A DNA stretch of 50,779 bases from Nitrososphaerota archaeon (GTDB lineage Archaea; Thermoproteota; Nitrososphaeria; Nitrososphaerales; UBA183). Below are positions 15,956-25,053 of the stretch, piece after piece. The DNA is taken from assembly GCA_027386095.1 (NCBI GenBank), contig DAHXUN010000011.1:1-50779 (forward strand). Direction: 5' to 3'. The notes beneath the pieces are model-generated. The model did no database searches. It was not told where the DNA came from and saw only the letters and a list, made by a program, of their open reading frames with translations. The position numbers and the translations under genes were made by a program. Numbering within the stretch: position 1 is the first letter of the stretch; each line of letters begins with the position of its first letter.

Positions 15956-16123
15956 TTAGCCGAAGAAGATCGTACCCACCAGTTTGATGAGGAATCCTAT
16001 CGTCCCGACCACGGCGATGCCGAGCGCTACCAGTTTGAGATATAGGGTGAACTCGTCCGTGTCGCTTTTGTGTGCCAGCCTGAATATGGCCTCTGACGAC
16101 TTCAGGAAGTCACGGAACCCCAT
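15956..16123 (-). CDS. secE: Protein translocase subunit SecE (Sec61 gamma), 55 aa
   Basis: ATG 16123 opens a 55-aa protein beginning MGFRDFLKSSEAIFRLAHKS, the amphipathic helix of SecE. One membrane span, LVALGIAVVGTIGFLIKLV, precedes the end at TIFFG. It clamps the SecY channel in the membrane. The gene is too short for many callers, but its place directly before spt5 is conserved in archaea. ACATATAAGC at about 16151-16160 on this strand is a TATA element about 30 bases upstream, so this gene heads the ribosomal operon with little or no leader. Confidence 0.95.
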   Translation of the reverse strand: MGFRDFLKSSEAIFRLAHKSDTDEFTLYLKLVALGIAVVGTIGFLIKLVGTIFFG

Positions 16124-16237
16124 TGTGTTGCGTAGTGCGGCGGCCCCGGTCGGCTTATATGTCTAATCCCTCCGGAGAGCCGTGTCGGAGCCCCGCGCCG
16201 CCCCAGCGTTAATACCGGGTCCTACGGCCGGGGAGCC

Positions 16238-17065
16238 ATGGACCCCCAGGGGGAGCCCGCCACGGTGATTCTGGCATCCACCACCGATTTGGCGTCGCAG
16301 ACGCTCTCTTCAGCTCTGGTCGAGGGCCAGGGTTTTACGTCTACGGGGGTGAAGCTCCTTGGGAACATGGTCTACCAGAGGGGGTCATACCTCCTTGCCA
16401 GGTTCGGGGGGATGATTGTCACCCCGCCGAGCCTCGACGAGTACTTCAACCCTCAGGCCTACATCTTCCTGTCGAGGCACAGCGCGGGGTCGCGGATAGC
16501 GTCCCTGACCGCGCACACCACGGGGAACTTCTCCGACGACGCGAAGTTCGGGGGCGCAGGGAGGGAGCTCGGGAGAGCGGACCCTGGACTCCTCAAGAAC
16601 TACCTGATGGCTCTCTGGGGCCACAGGGAGGAAGTCGGCGGGTACGAGATCACGATGGAGGCGACGCATCACGGCCCCACCTCGCTGCAGAAGCCTGTCC
16701 TCTTCGTCGAACTTGGATCGAGCGAGGAGCAATGGGGAGACGCGAAGGCAGCGAGGGTGGTGGCCGAGGCGCTGATGGAAAGCCTTTCGCAGAAGCGCAT
16801 CTGGGACAAGACCGCGCTCGGGTTCGGCGGGACCCATTACTCAGAGAAGTTCACCAAGCTCCTCCTCGAGGAGGACATGGCCATGTCCTACGTGGCGCCC
16901 AAGTATGCCCTGGAGCAGATAGACGACCGTATGTTGGGGCAGATGCTGCAGAAGACCACCTCTCCAGTCAGGTACGCCGTCCTGGACTGGAAGGGTCTTG
17001 GTCCCCACAAGGAGAAAATCGTGGGGCTGGTGAAGCAGTTCGGGCTGGAAGAGGTCAGGGTCTGA
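16238..17065 (+). CDS. dtdA: D-aminoacyl-tRNA deacylase
   Basis: This 275-aa enzyme releases D-amino acids wrongly attached to tRNA and belongs to the archaeal/plant DtdA (GEK1) family. Landmarks are TAHTTGNFSDDAKFGG, EATHHGPTSLQKPVLFVELG and GFGGTHYSEKFTKLL, which carry the conserved histidines. The start is ATG 16238. GTTAATACC at about 16208-16216 is a possible TATA element about 27 bases upstream, so the message is probably leaderless. It converges on the lysK gene with only 2 bases between stops. Confidence 0.95.
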   Translation: MDPQGEPATVILASTTDLASQTLSSALVEGQGFTSTGVKLLGNMVYQRGSYLLARFGGMIVTPPSLDEYFNPQAYIFLSRHSAGSRIASLTAHTTGNFSDDAKFGGAGRELGRADPGLLKNYLMALWGHREEVGGYEITMEATHHGPTSLQKPVLFVELGSSEEQWGDAKAARVVAEALMESLSQKRIWDKTALGFGGTHYSEKFTKLLLEEDMAMSYVAPKYALEQIDDRMLGQMLQKTTSPVRYAVLDWKGLGPHKEKIVGLVKQFGLEEVRV

Positions 17066-17067
17066 GG

Positions 17068-18165
17068 TCAGCTGCCGCTGATGGTGACGAGCTGCCCTAT
17101 GGCTTCCCTCGCCACCTCGATGCCGTCTAGGTAGTCCCTGATGTGGACGGCCTCGCCTTCCGTGTGGCTGGTCCCCGACAGCCCCGGGCCGTAGGTCACG
17201 CATGAAGCGCCCTTCCTTAGGGCGAAAGTGTTCATGTCCCCGGTCCCGGTCTTCCTGACGAGGGAGGGCTTCTTTCTGAGCTGGAGCAGGATGGCCCTCT
17301 GGAACGCTCTGACAAGCCGCGAGCCGACGTCCACTTCGTATGCCTCGGTGGGAGGGCCAGGTATCAACTCCGTTCGGACCACCCCTGAGCCGGGTTCGAC
17401 CATCGGCCTGATCTCGCCGAGGACCTTGGCCGAAGAGACCCCCGGAGGGAGACGGACGTCAAGGGTAGCGTCGCAGAGGCTGGGTACCACGTTCTGGTAG
17501 GAGCCTGCGCTCACAAGTGTAGGCGAGATGGACAAGGACCTGAAGTGGTCCCCCTGGACCTGGTGGCCGTCCTCGTACTCCTTCAGCCTGCTTAGGATAG
17601 AGGCGAACTCATCGAATGCGCTTCTATGGGCCCAGGGCGACCCCGCGTGCCCCCCCGGGGTACGCACCACGAGCCGCAGGCTCATCCTGCCCCGGTACCC
17701 TACGGTTATCCTGTCTGCCCCACTGGGCTCGCCGAACACGGCGTAATCGTAGCGGGTCGCCTCCTTGGCGAGCTGCTCCACCCCGGCACCGTCCCCCTCC
17801 TCTTCGGTCGCCCCCGCGAAGGTCACCCTCACCCCCGAGTCCGCTGCCCTGGCACCAGCGAGAAGGAGGGCGCAGAGGGGGGACTTGGCGTCGGCGGCGC
17901 CCCTCCCGTAGACAGTGTCTCTTGTCTTCCTGACAGGGAGGCGCCCCGGGACTGTGTCCATGTGGCCGCAGAGGAGAAGCCGAGCCCTCCCTTTCCCCAG
18001 CTCCCCGACCACGTTCCCTGCGCGGTCAATCCTCACCCCCGAGTATCCGAGGCGCCTCATGCTGTCAGCGAGGAAGCCGGCCAGCTCCCCTTCTTCCTTA
18101 GTGGGAGAGTAGATCTTCAGGGAGTCGACGAGGAGCTTGACAGCCTCCCCGTCAGGGCCGTTCAT
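17068..18165 (-). CDS. lysK: [LysW]-lysine/ornithine hydrolase (M20 family)
   Basis: This 365-aa metallopeptidase cuts the finished amino acid (ornithine or lysine) from the C-terminal glutamate of LysW. LLCGHMDTVPG and GRGAADAKSP hold the first metal ligands, and TEEEGDGAG holds the catalytic glutamate pair. MSLRLVVRTPGGHAGSPWAH is the dimerisation region. It is the last gene of the argG-argH-lysW-X-Y-Z-J-K operon, 55 bases after lysJ. The operon content favours ornithine as a product; lysine cannot be excluded. Confidence 0.93.
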   Translation of the reverse strand: MNGPDGEAVKLLVDSLKIYSPTKEEGELAGFLADSMRRLGYSGVRIDRAGNVVGELGKGRARLLLCGHMDTVPGRLPVRKTRDTVYGRGAADAKSPLCALLLAGARAADSGVRVTFAGATEEEGDGAGVEQLAKEATRYDYAVFGEPSGADRITVGYRGRMSLRLVVRTPGGHAGSPWAHRSAFDEFASILSRLKEYEDGHQVQGDHFRSLSISPTLVSAGSYQNVVPSLCDATLDVRLPPGVSSAKVLGEIRPMVEPGSGVVRTELIPGPPTEAYEVDVGSRLVRAFQRAILLQLRKKPSLVRKTGTGDMNTFALRKGASCVTYGPGLSGTSHTEGEAVHIRDYLDGIEVAREAIGQLVTISGS

Positions 18166-18220
18166 CTCTCTTCGGCGGCTGCCTGCCCGCCGGAGCCGGA
18201 TTCGGATGCGTCGCTTGCTG

Positions 18221-19411
18221 TCAGAACCTGCCCGCCTCCGCCTCGCCCATGACGCGGTCGACGGCCTCGAGCCCCTTGGCCATCTGTGCGCCCTCTATCA
18301 CGAGGGGTGGGAGGAACCTAAAGGTGTCCCTCCCGGAGTAGGCGACGATGACACCCCTAGCCTGGGCTGAGAGGAGCATGGAATGGATGTCCACCCTGGT
18401 CTGCAGGGCTAGCATCAGCCCGAGCCCGCGCACCTCCTTCGCCAACCTGTGGGCCGACGCGACCTTGGAGAGCCCCGCCTTCAAGACCTCGCCCTTCTCT
18501 TTCGCCTTGGATGGGAGGTCGTTTCTGGCGATGTAGTCGAGGGTGGCGGAGCCTGCGGCGCAGGAGAGCGGGTTGCCTGCGAAGGTGCTGGTGTGCTCCC
18601 CCCCCTTCAAGCTCCCCGCTACCGCTTCGGTGGCGAGTGCCGCGCCTATGGGGAGGCCCCCTCCGAGCCCCTTGGACACCGTCATTATGTCCGGGACGAC
18701 CCCCCAGTGCTCCGAGGCCCACATCTTCCCTGTCCGCCCTAGCCCGGATTGGATCTCGTCGAAGATCAGCAGGGTCCCCTTACTGTCGCATATCTCCCTC
18801 ACCTCCTTGAAGTAGCCATCCGGAGGGACGACAACCCCGCTCTCTCCTTGGATGGGCTCTGCTATCACAGCCGCGGTGTCCCCGTCGACCATGGACTCCA
18901 ACGACTTCGCGTCCCCGTACTCGGCGAAAGCGAACCCCTCGAGGAGCGGGCCGAATGGGTCCCGGTACTTCTTGTTCCAGGTGGCCGAAAGGGCGCCGTA
19001 GGTCTTGCCGTGGAAGGCGCCCTTCATGGCGACGACCTTCCTCCTCGAAGTGTGCCGCCTCGCCAGCTTGATGGCCGCCTCCACGGACTCGGTGCCTGTG
19101 TTGGTGAGGAGGACCTTCCCCAACCCCCTGGGCGCCGCCTTCGCCAGGCGCTCCACGAAGCCTGCCCTGGCGTCGTTGTAGTACGAGCCGTGGCACGTGA
19201 GCAGCCTCCCTGACTGCTCCCTCACCGCGTCTATCACAGAGTCGTTGCAGTGGCCGACCAGGGCGACCCCGATGCCTGACATGAAGTCGACGTACTCCTT
19301 CCCTTCCGAGTCCCAGACCAGCGACCCCTTCCCCCTCACTATGGCAATGGGGAACTTGTTGAAGGCGCGGGCCTCGTAGGCGTCCTCCAGGCTGCGGATC
19401 TGTTCGTTCAT
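18221..19411 (-). CDS. lysJ: [LysW]-aminoadipate/glutamate semialdehyde aminotransferase
   Basis: This class III PLP enzyme (396 aa) converts the LysW-bound semialdehyde to the amine. GTESVEAAIKLARR binds phosphate, FDEIQSGLGRTGK carries the PLP aspartate, and TVSKGLGGGLPIGA carries the Schiff-base lysine. I use ATG 19411, which overlaps the lysZ stop as ATGA. The open frame extends to 19480, but that part has no family similarity and lies inside lysZ. Confidence 0.95.
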   Translation of the reverse strand: MNEQIRSLEDAYEARAFNKFPIAIVRGKGSLVWDSEGKEYVDFMSGIGVALVGHCNDSVIDAVREQSGRLLTCHGSYYNDARAGFVERLAKAAPRGLGKVLLTNTGTESVEAAIKLARRHTSRRKVVAMKGAFHGKTYGALSATWNKKYRDPFGPLLEGFAFAEYGDAKSLESMVDGDTAAVIAEPIQGESGVVVPPDGYFKEVREICDSKGTLLIFDEIQSGLGRTGKMWASEHWGVVPDIMTVSKGLGGGLPIGAALATEAVAGSLKGGEHTSTFAGNPLSCAAGSATLDYIARNDLPSKAKEKGEVLKAGLSKVASAHRLAKEVRGLGLMLALQTRVDIHSMLLSAQARGVIVAYSGRDTFRFLPPLVIEGAQMAKGLEAVDRVMGEAEAGRF

Positions 19412-20214
19412 CGCGTGACCACCGTGCACCCTTCGTGGGAGATGGCCCTGGTGATTGGGCCCTCCCTCGTCCCCGAGCAAATCACAGCCTCCCTGACCCC
19501 CGCTCTCACGGCCTCCACCGCGGCGATGACCTTCTTCTGCATGCCGAACCCGATCTTAGGGAGGCTGGCCGAAGCCTCTTCGGCGGAGAGGCGCCCGACG
19601 AGGGCGCCGTCTAGGCTCAGCCCGTCGACGTTGGTCGCGAACACAACCACGTCGGCCCCTGCCCCCGCCGCGATTGAGGCGGCCGCCCTGTCGCCGTCTA
19701 TGTTGAGAGGCTCCCCTCCCTCCCCCTGAGCCAGCGGCGAGATGATCGGGAGGTAGCCCCGCCCGAGGAGTAGGTCCAAGAGCGAAGGGTCCACGTCGCG
19801 GACCCTCCCTGTGTAGCCCCCCTCGATGGCGACCTTCCTCCCTCTTTCGTCGACGATCACCAGCCTCGACTTCCGTGTGGCGGAGATCATAGACCCGTCC
19901 ACCCCCGCGAGGGAGACCCCCTTCACCCCGACCCCGTAGAGAGCCTGCACCAGGCGCTTGGCCAGGTAGCCGCTCATGACCATCTGGTAGATCTCTGCCG
20001 TCTCCCTGTCGGTGTATCTGCTCCTGATCCCGTCGGGGGAGACCACGAAGCGCTGCTCCTTCCCCAGCCTGGTCGCGTACTCTGTCACCACGTCCCCCCC
20101 GCCGTGCACCAAGACGAGCTGATTGGAGGGAAACAGTCTGGCTGCGTCCCTTACCAGGGAATCAGGTGCGCCGGCCTTCATGAGGCTCCCTCCGACCTTG
20201 ACTACCACTCTCAT
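19408..20214 (-). CDS. lysZ: [LysW]-aminoadipate/glutamate kinase
   Basis: This 268-aa amino-acid kinase phosphorylates the LysW-attached side-chain carboxylate. MRVVVKVGGSLMK is the ATP-binding start, LVLVHGGGDVVTEYA the glycine loop, and GDRAAASIAAGAGADVVVFA the substrate and nucleotide region. It is related to N-acetylglutamate kinase (ArgB). It starts at ATG 20214, 4 bases after lysY, and overlaps lysJ by 4 bases. Confidence 0.95.
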   Translation of the reverse strand: MRVVVKVGGSLMKAGAPDSLVRDAARLFPSNQLVLVHGGGDVVTEYATRLGKEQRFVVSPDGIRSRYTDRETAEIYQMVMSGYLAKRLVQALYGVGVKGVSLAGVDGSMISATRKSRLVIVDERGRKVAIEGGYTGRVRDVDPSLLDLLLGRGYLPIISPLAQGEGGEPLNIDGDRAAASIAAGAGADVVVFATNVDGLSLDGALVGRLSAEEASASLPKIGFGMQKKVIAAVEAVRAGVREAVICSGTREGPITRAISHEGCTVVTR

Positions 20215-20218
20215 CGCG

Positions 20219-21280
20219 CTACACCGGATGGAGGGGCGCCATCGCCAGCCCTGTCTTCTCGTCGAAACCCAGCATGAGGTTCATCGATTGGACGGCGTTC
20301 CCTGCGGCCCCCTTGACCAGGTTGTCCGTTGCGCCGAGGGCGACTATCCGCCCTGTCCTCTCTTCTATCTCGAACCCCACGTCGCAGAAGTTGGAGCCTA
20401 TGACCAGCTTCGGGTCCGGGAGCCTGAAAGGCCCCTGCCTGTCCTTGACTATCCTGACGAAGTAGCTCCCGGAGTACGTCTCGCGGTAGGCCTTCCACAG
20501 GTCGACGGGCCTGAACTCGCCTGAGGCGAACAGGTGCGAGGTGCTCAGGATGCCTCTCACCATGTTCACGCCGTGGGCCGACATAGATACCTTGACCTGG
20601 GTCCCGGCGATGGACGAGAGGACCTGCTCTATCTCGGCGGCGTGCCTGTGGCCGGCGGGCTTGTAGGGCCTTACCACGCCGAAGCGCTCCGAGAAGTGGG
20701 TCGCCATAGAGGGCTTGCCCCCGGACCCTGACGAGCCGACCTTCGCGTCAACCACCACGTGCGCGGGGTCCACCCCCAGTGACTTGGTCCTGAGGAGGGG
20801 GGCGAGGGCCAGGATGGTCGTGATCGCCATGCAGCCGGGCGAGGCTATGAGCGTGGCCCCCTTCACCTGGTCCCGGTTCAGCTCGGGGATGGATAGGACG
20901 AACTTTCCGAGGAGGTCAGGGCGGGGGTGTTCGTATCCGTACCAGAACGGATACTGCGCCCTGTCGCTGAGCCTGAAGTCAGCGCTCAGGTCGACGACCC
21001 TGAGTCCGGCGTCGACCAGCTGGGGGACCGCCTTCACAGATTCGCCGTGCGGCAGGGCGGCAAACACGACTTCCGCCGAGTCAGCATGCTTCGATAGGTC
21101 GAAGGCCTCGAACTTCATCTCGGTGACCCCGCGGAGGTTGGGGTGGACCTTGAAGATATACTCCCCTGCGTACCTCCTCGACGTGGCGAAGGACACCTCG
21201 GCCCTGGGGTGCTGGAGAAGCAGCCGGAGCAGCTCACCGCCTATGTACCCGGAGCCTGCGAGGATGCCCACCCGGACCAT
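20219..21280 (-). CDS. lysY: [LysW]-aminoadipyl/glutamyl phosphate reductase
   Basis: This ArgC-type NADPH reductase (353 aa) makes the LysW-bound semialdehyde. VRVGILAGSGYIGGELLRL is the dinucleotide fold. IASPGCMAITTI carries the catalytic cysteine, and YKPAGHRHAAEIEQVL carries the histidine. I use ATG 21280, one base after the lysX stop. The longer frame to 21307 lies in the lysX end and adds no family sequence. Confidence 0.95.
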   Translation of the reverse strand: MVRVGILAGSGYIGGELLRLLLQHPRAEVSFATSRRYAGEYIFKVHPNLRGVTEMKFEAFDLSKHADSAEVVFAALPHGESVKAVPQLVDAGLRVVDLSADFRLSDRAQYPFWYGYEHPRPDLLGKFVLSIPELNRDQVKGATLIASPGCMAITTILALAPLLRTKSLGVDPAHVVVDAKVGSSGSGGKPSMATHFSERFGVVRPYKPAGHRHAAEIEQVLSSIAGTQVKVSMSAHGVNMVRGILSTSHLFASGEFRPVDLWKAYRETYSGSYFVRIVKDRQGPFRLPDPKLVIGSNFCDVGFEIEERTGRIVALGATDNLVKGAAGNAVQSMNLMLGFDEKTGLAMAPLHPV

Positions 21281-21281
21281 G

Positions 21282-22133
21282 CTATCTCCTCGCCGTCCCT
21301 GCCACATAGCTGATCAGCTTGGAAGGGATGTCGAAGCCCACCGCGGACTGAGCCCCCCTGAACTCGACGGTGTTGTTGACCTCGTGTACCAGATAGCCTG
21401 AGGCAGGCTCCATTGCGTCCACCCCCAGGATGCCTCCCCCCACCGCCTGGGCGGCCTTCAGTATGATTTCCGTGAGCTCAGCGTCGGGCTTGAACGCTTC
21501 GGAAGTCGCGCCACGGGCGACGTTGGTCCTCCACTCCCCTGGAGGGGCGACCCTGTGGACGCAGGCGATTATGCTGTCCCCGGCCACTATCGCCCTGACG
21601 TCCCGCGGGGGCCTGTTCACGTACTCCTGCAGATAGTACATGTGCTGCTCCTGTGGGTTCGCGAGCTCTTCCTTGTACTCGATGAGCGACTGGAGGGTGC
21701 CCCTGTCCCGGACGACGGTCACCATCCGCCCCCAGCTCCCGGTGAACGGCTTCAGGACCAGGGGGTAGCCGAGGGCCTCGGCCGCTTCTTCGGCCGCCTC
21801 TGAGGTGAGGGCGAGGAAGGTGCGAGGGGTAGGGACCCCCGCCTTCGAGAGAGCGATGGTCGTTGCGAGCTTGTTGCTGCAGACCTCGGCCACCGCCTGG
21901 CTGTTGACGACCTGTATCCCGGCCCCCTCGAGTACCCGTGTGAGGTTTGACGACCTATAGTGGCTGATGCACCGCTGGAGGACGATGTCACCGAACTCAG
22001 GGCGCCTCCTAGGGACATCGAAGACCAGGCCCTTGACGTCGACCAGCGAAGCCTCTATCCCGGCGGCTCCGGCCGCCTCGCCGAGCGCCTTCTCCTCCCA
22101 TCTCAGCCTGTCGAAGGTGATGGTGAGCCTCAC
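21282..22133 (-). CDS. lysX: LysW-amino acid ligase (LysX/ArgX type, RimK-like ATP-grasp)
   Basis: This 283-aa ATP-grasp ligase attaches the alpha-amino group of aminoadipate or glutamate to the C-terminal glutamate of LysW, which protects the amine. VCSNKLATTIALSKAGVPTP and YPLVLKPFTGSWGRMV are the ATP-grasp core, and VDAMEPASGYLVHEVNNTVEF holds metal ligands. GTG 22133 shares its first base with the lysW TAG stop. The longer open frame to 22286 is the lysW gene read in another frame. Which substrate it prefers cannot be decided from motifs I can place with confidence. Confidence 0.92.
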   Translation of the reverse strand: MRLTITFDRLRWEEKALGEAAGAAGIEASLVDVKGLVFDVPRRRPEFGDIVLQRCISHYRSSNLTRVLEGAGIQVVNSQAVAEVCSNKLATTIALSKAGVPTPRTFLALTSEAAEEAAEALGYPLVLKPFTGSWGRMVTVVRDRGTLQSLIEYKEELANPQEQHMYYLQEYVNRPPRDVRAIVAGDSIIACVHRVAPPGEWRTNVARGATSEAFKPDAELTEIILKAAQAVGGGILGVDAMEPASGYLVHEVNNTVEFRGAQSAVGFDIPSKLISYVAGTARR

Positions 22134-22306
22134 TATTCTCCCCAGTCCTCTCCGACCTTCTCGGCCGCCTTGAGCAGGGCGGTGCCGTTCGATATCTCCG
22201 CCACCTCGTACTCTGACGAGCAGTCCTTGCACGAGACCAGCTCCCCGACTATGGCGTCGTCGGGTACGGCCAGATCGGCTCCGCACTCGTTGCAGCTTGT
22301 GTTCAA
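22133..22306 (-). CDS. lysW: Amino-group carrier protein LysW (57 aa)
   Basis: TTG 22306 opens a 57-aa acidic protein. It has a zinc ribbon with CNECGADLAV and CKDCSSEYEV, and it ends in EDWGE. The terminal glutamate is where the ligase attaches the substrate, and the EDWGE ending is the family signature. The TTG overlaps the argH stop as TTGA, and the stop shares a base with the lysX start. This coupling fits a carrier needed in fixed ratio to its enzymes. Short-ORF filters would miss it. Confidence 0.96.
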   Translation of the reverse strand: MNTSCNECGADLAVPDDAIVGELVSCKDCSSEYEVAEISNGTALLKAAEKVGEDWGE

Positions 22307-23787
22307 TCTCTTGGTTTCACCTCCCGGGCCAGGCCCACGGAAGTCGTATGCAGTTTCCGTTCGGCGGCCGCCAGCGCGGCTTTCCGATCGGTGAGCGACG
22401 ACCTCGTGGAGGTGACGTCGTCCTCGCGTGCCTTGAGCTCTTTCGCTATCAGTCGCGGGTTGGCGCCGCCCTCGGTCGCGACCTCCCCGAGGAAGCGGGC
22501 GGGGTCGAGGATCCCTTCGATCGCCTCGCTTTCCATGGCGACCTTCTTCCCTAGACTCGCGGAGACGTCCGCCAACTTGGACGCCGCCACCTCCTGGAGG
22601 GGGGCGCCTGTTTCCGCGGAGATGCGCACGAGCTCCCCCACCACGGCGTGAGCCTGGCGGAAGGAGACGCCGTGCCCCTTGACAAGGTGGTTGGCGAGGC
22701 CCACGGCCGTCGACCCGTCTCCGCGAACCGCCAAGGCGAGGCGCTCCTTCTTGGGCGAGGCAGAAGCGACCATCCCTGCAAGGACCCTGACGGTGCTCGT
22801 CACGTCGTCCATGGCTCGCCAGAGGTGCGGGGTGACCTCCTGGAGGTCGAGGTTGTACGCGTAAGGGAGCGCCTTCAGGATGGCGCAGGCGGCTACCAGC
22901 CCTCCCAGGACCGACCCAGCCTTGGCCCGGGCCATCTCCGCGGCCACGGCGTTCTTCTTCTGAGGCATTATGCTGCTCGACGCTGCGTAGGCGTCGGATA
23001 GCTCGATGTACCCGAACTCAGACGAGCTCCACAGTATCAGCTCCTCGGCCAGCCTGCTGGCGTCTAGTGCCGTGATTGTGGCGCAGGAGAGGGACTCGAC
23101 CGCGACGTCCCTGGAAGAGACGCCGTCCATGGCGTTCCTGACCAGGCCGGAGAACCCGAGGAGGCCTGCGACGTACCTCCTGTCAACATTCACGGACGTC
23201 CCTGCCATGGCTGCCGACCCCATGGGGGACTGGTTGACGCGCTGGTAGAGCTGCAGAGCCCTCTCGACGTCGCGCTGGAGCGCGTCGAAGTGGGCGAAGA
23301 GGTGGTGGGCGAATGTCGTCGGCTGCGCCCTCTGGAGGTGGGTGTATCCTGGCACCAGCATTGCGCCGTTCCTCTTCGCCTGCCCAAGCAGGGCCACCTG
23401 CAGCTCCAGGATGGAACCGACCAGGACAAGGATCGACCCCCTCAGCTCCATGCGTATGGCAGTGGCGACCTGGTCGTTCCTGCTCTTCCCGTAGTTGAGG
23501 AACCCAGCGGTCTCCACCCCGAGAAGGTCGACCGCCTCCTGCTCAAGCTGCTGGTGGAAGTCCTCGGACTTCGCGCGTGGCGGAATCTCCGGAGACGCGC
23601 CGGCCAGGAAACTCATACACTTCGCACCGACCCGGCGGTCCACCTCCCCCGCCCTGACCAGGGCTGCCATGTGGGCCATGTTCACCAAGATGACCTGGCG
23701 GGCGATGCGCCCGTCGTCGGCCATAGAGGAGGTGAAGGCGAGGGCCTCGTCACTGGGCTTCCTTAGCCTTGTTCCTCTGATGTCCAT
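22303..23787 (-). CDS. argH: Argininosuccinate lyase
   Basis: This 494-aa enzyme splits argininosuccinate into arginine and fumarate. The signature SSSIMPQKKN is near residue 270, preceded by YVNQSPMGSAAMAGT-type fumarase-superfamily blocks (here VNQSPMGSAAMAGTS). GYTHLQRAQP carries the catalytic histidine. The start is ATG 23787, inside the last 38 bases of argG. It overlaps lysW by 4 bases at the other end. Confidence 0.96.
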   Translation of the reverse strand: MDIRGTRLRKPSDEALAFTSSMADDGRIARQVILVNMAHMAALVRAGEVDRRVGAKCMSFLAGASPEIPPRAKSEDFHQQLEQEAVDLLGVETAGFLNYGKSRNDQVATAIRMELRGSILVLVGSILELQVALLGQAKRNGAMLVPGYTHLQRAQPTTFAHHLFAHFDALQRDVERALQLYQRVNQSPMGSAAMAGTSVNVDRRYVAGLLGFSGLVRNAMDGVSSRDVAVESLSCATITALDASRLAEELILWSSSEFGYIELSDAYAASSSIMPQKKNAVAAEMARAKAGSVLGGLVAACAILKALPYAYNLDLQEVTPHLWRAMDDVTSTVRVLAGMVASASPKKERLALAVRGDGSTAVGLANHLVKGHGVSFRQAHAVVGELVRISAETGAPLQEVAASKLADVSASLGKKVAMESEAIEGILDPARFLGEVATEGGANPRLIAKELKAREDDVTSTRSSLTDRKAALAAAERKLHTTSVGLAREVKPRD

Positions 23788-24994
23788 TCTCTTCTTTTTC
23801 CCCGGATTGGGCGCCTAGCCCGGAGGCGACCCTCGACTGGAGCCCCCACAGCTCTATGAACCCGACCGCGCTCATCTGGTCGAAGGTCGAGCCTCGGCCG
23901 TAGGTCGCCAGGCCGACGTCGTAGATGGAGTAGTCAGACGACCTGCCGACGACCCGGGCGGCTCCTTTGTAGAGCTTCACCTTCACAGAGCCAGTCACCC
24001 TGTGCTGGGTGGCAGCGATGAAGCGGTCCAGCGCCGGGCGGAGAGGCTCCAGCCAGAGCCCTGAATAGACCAGCCAGGCCCACTCCCTCTCGACCTGAGC
24101 CTTGAACGCGAGCTCGTGGCGGGTGAGGACGAGCTTCTCGAGGTCCCGGTGGGCCTCTATGATCACCGAGGCGGCCGGGCACTCGTAGACTTCGCGTGAC
24201 TTTATCCCAACCAGCCTGTCTTCGATATGGTCGATCCTCCCCACGCCGTGGGCGCCGGCGATTTCGTTGACCCGGCTGACCAGCTCGAGGGGCTCCATCG
24301 CCCTCCCGTCCACCCTGACGGGCACCCCTTCCTGGAATCCGAGCTCTAGGTACCCGGGCTCGTCCGGCGCCTCCTCTGGGGAGGCGGTCCATTCGAACGC
24401 GTCCTCTGGGGGCTCGGTGTCAGGGTTCTCGAGGGGGCCGCTCTCCACGGACCTCCCCCATATGTTCTGGTCGACGCTGAAGATCGACTTGGATGGCTTG
24501 ACAGGGAGGCCGCGTTCCTGGGCGTAGGCTATCTCCTCGTCCCTGCTCATGTTCCACTCGCGGACGGGGGCTATGACCTGCAGGGCTGGGTTCATCGCCC
24601 TCACGGTGACGTCGATTCTCACCTGGTCGTTCCCCTTGCCCGTGCATCCGTGGGCTACGGCGGTAGCCCCTTCCTTCTCGGCTACCTCGACCAGCTTCTT
24701 CCCGATGAGAGGCCTGCCCAGGGCGGTGCTGAGCGGATATTTCCCTTCGTAGAGGGCGTTTGCCTTGACAGACGGGAAGACGTAGTCGCGGACGAACTCC
24801 TCCCTGGCGTCTATGGTGTAATGATTCCTGGCGCCGATCTGCCTCGAGCGCCTCTCTATCTCGCCCATGTCGTCCTTCTGGCCTAAATCGAGGGTCACTG
24901 TGATGACATCGGCGTCGTACTTCTCCTGGAGCCACTTGACGCACACCGAGGTGTCAAGGCCGCCGGAGAAGGCGAGAGCGACGGTTCGGCGCAA
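23750..24994 (-). CDS. argG: Argininosuccinate synthase
   Basis: This 414-aa enzyme condenses citrulline and aspartate with ATP. LAFSGGLDTSVCVKWL is the PP-loop at the N-terminus. AHGCTGKGNDQVR and SIFSVDQNIWGRS are substrate-binding blocks. The C-terminal 20 residues are charged and not part of the usual core. The start is TTG 24994. CTATAAAAGC at 25021-25031 on this strand is a TATA element about 30 bases upstream. It begins the operon that runs to lysK. Confidence 0.96.
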   Translation of the reverse strand: MRRTVALAFSGGLDTSVCVKWLQEKYDADVITVTLDLGQKDDMGEIERRSRQIGARNHYTIDAREEFVRDYVFPSVKANALYEGKYPLSTALGRPLIGKKLVEVAEKEGATAVAHGCTGKGNDQVRIDVTVRAMNPALQVIAPVREWNMSRDEEIAYAQERGLPVKPSKSIFSVDQNIWGRSVESGPLENPDTEPPEDAFEWTASPEEAPDEPGYLELGFQEGVPVRVDGRAMEPLELVSRVNEIAGAHGVGRIDHIEDRLVGIKSREVYECPAASVIIEAHRDLEKLVLTRHELAFKAQVEREWAWLVYSGLWLEPLRPALDRFIAATQHRVTGSVKVKLYKGAARVVGRSSDYSIYDVGLATYGRGSTFDQMSAVGFIELWGLQSRVASGLGAQSGEKEENGHQRNKAKEAQ

Positions 24995-25020
24995 ACTTGC
25001 GAGCCGACGGCCCGGAGAAC

Positions 25021-25031
25021 GCTTTTATAGA
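25021..25031. promoter_or_regulatory. Shared TATA element for argG (-) and ACT gene (+)
   Basis: GCTTTTATAG reads as a TATA box in both directions. It sits about 27-33 bases before the TTG of argG at 24994 and about 25-33 bases before the TTG of the ACT gene at 25054. Both messages would be nearly leaderless. Confidence 0.6.
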
Positions 25032-25053
25032 TTTTGGACAGGAAAGTGCTGTT

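Noticed and set aside
22134..22286. Upstream extension of the lysX frame
   Set aside because: It is the lysW gene in another frame, and the Arg/Gly-rich translation is an artefact.
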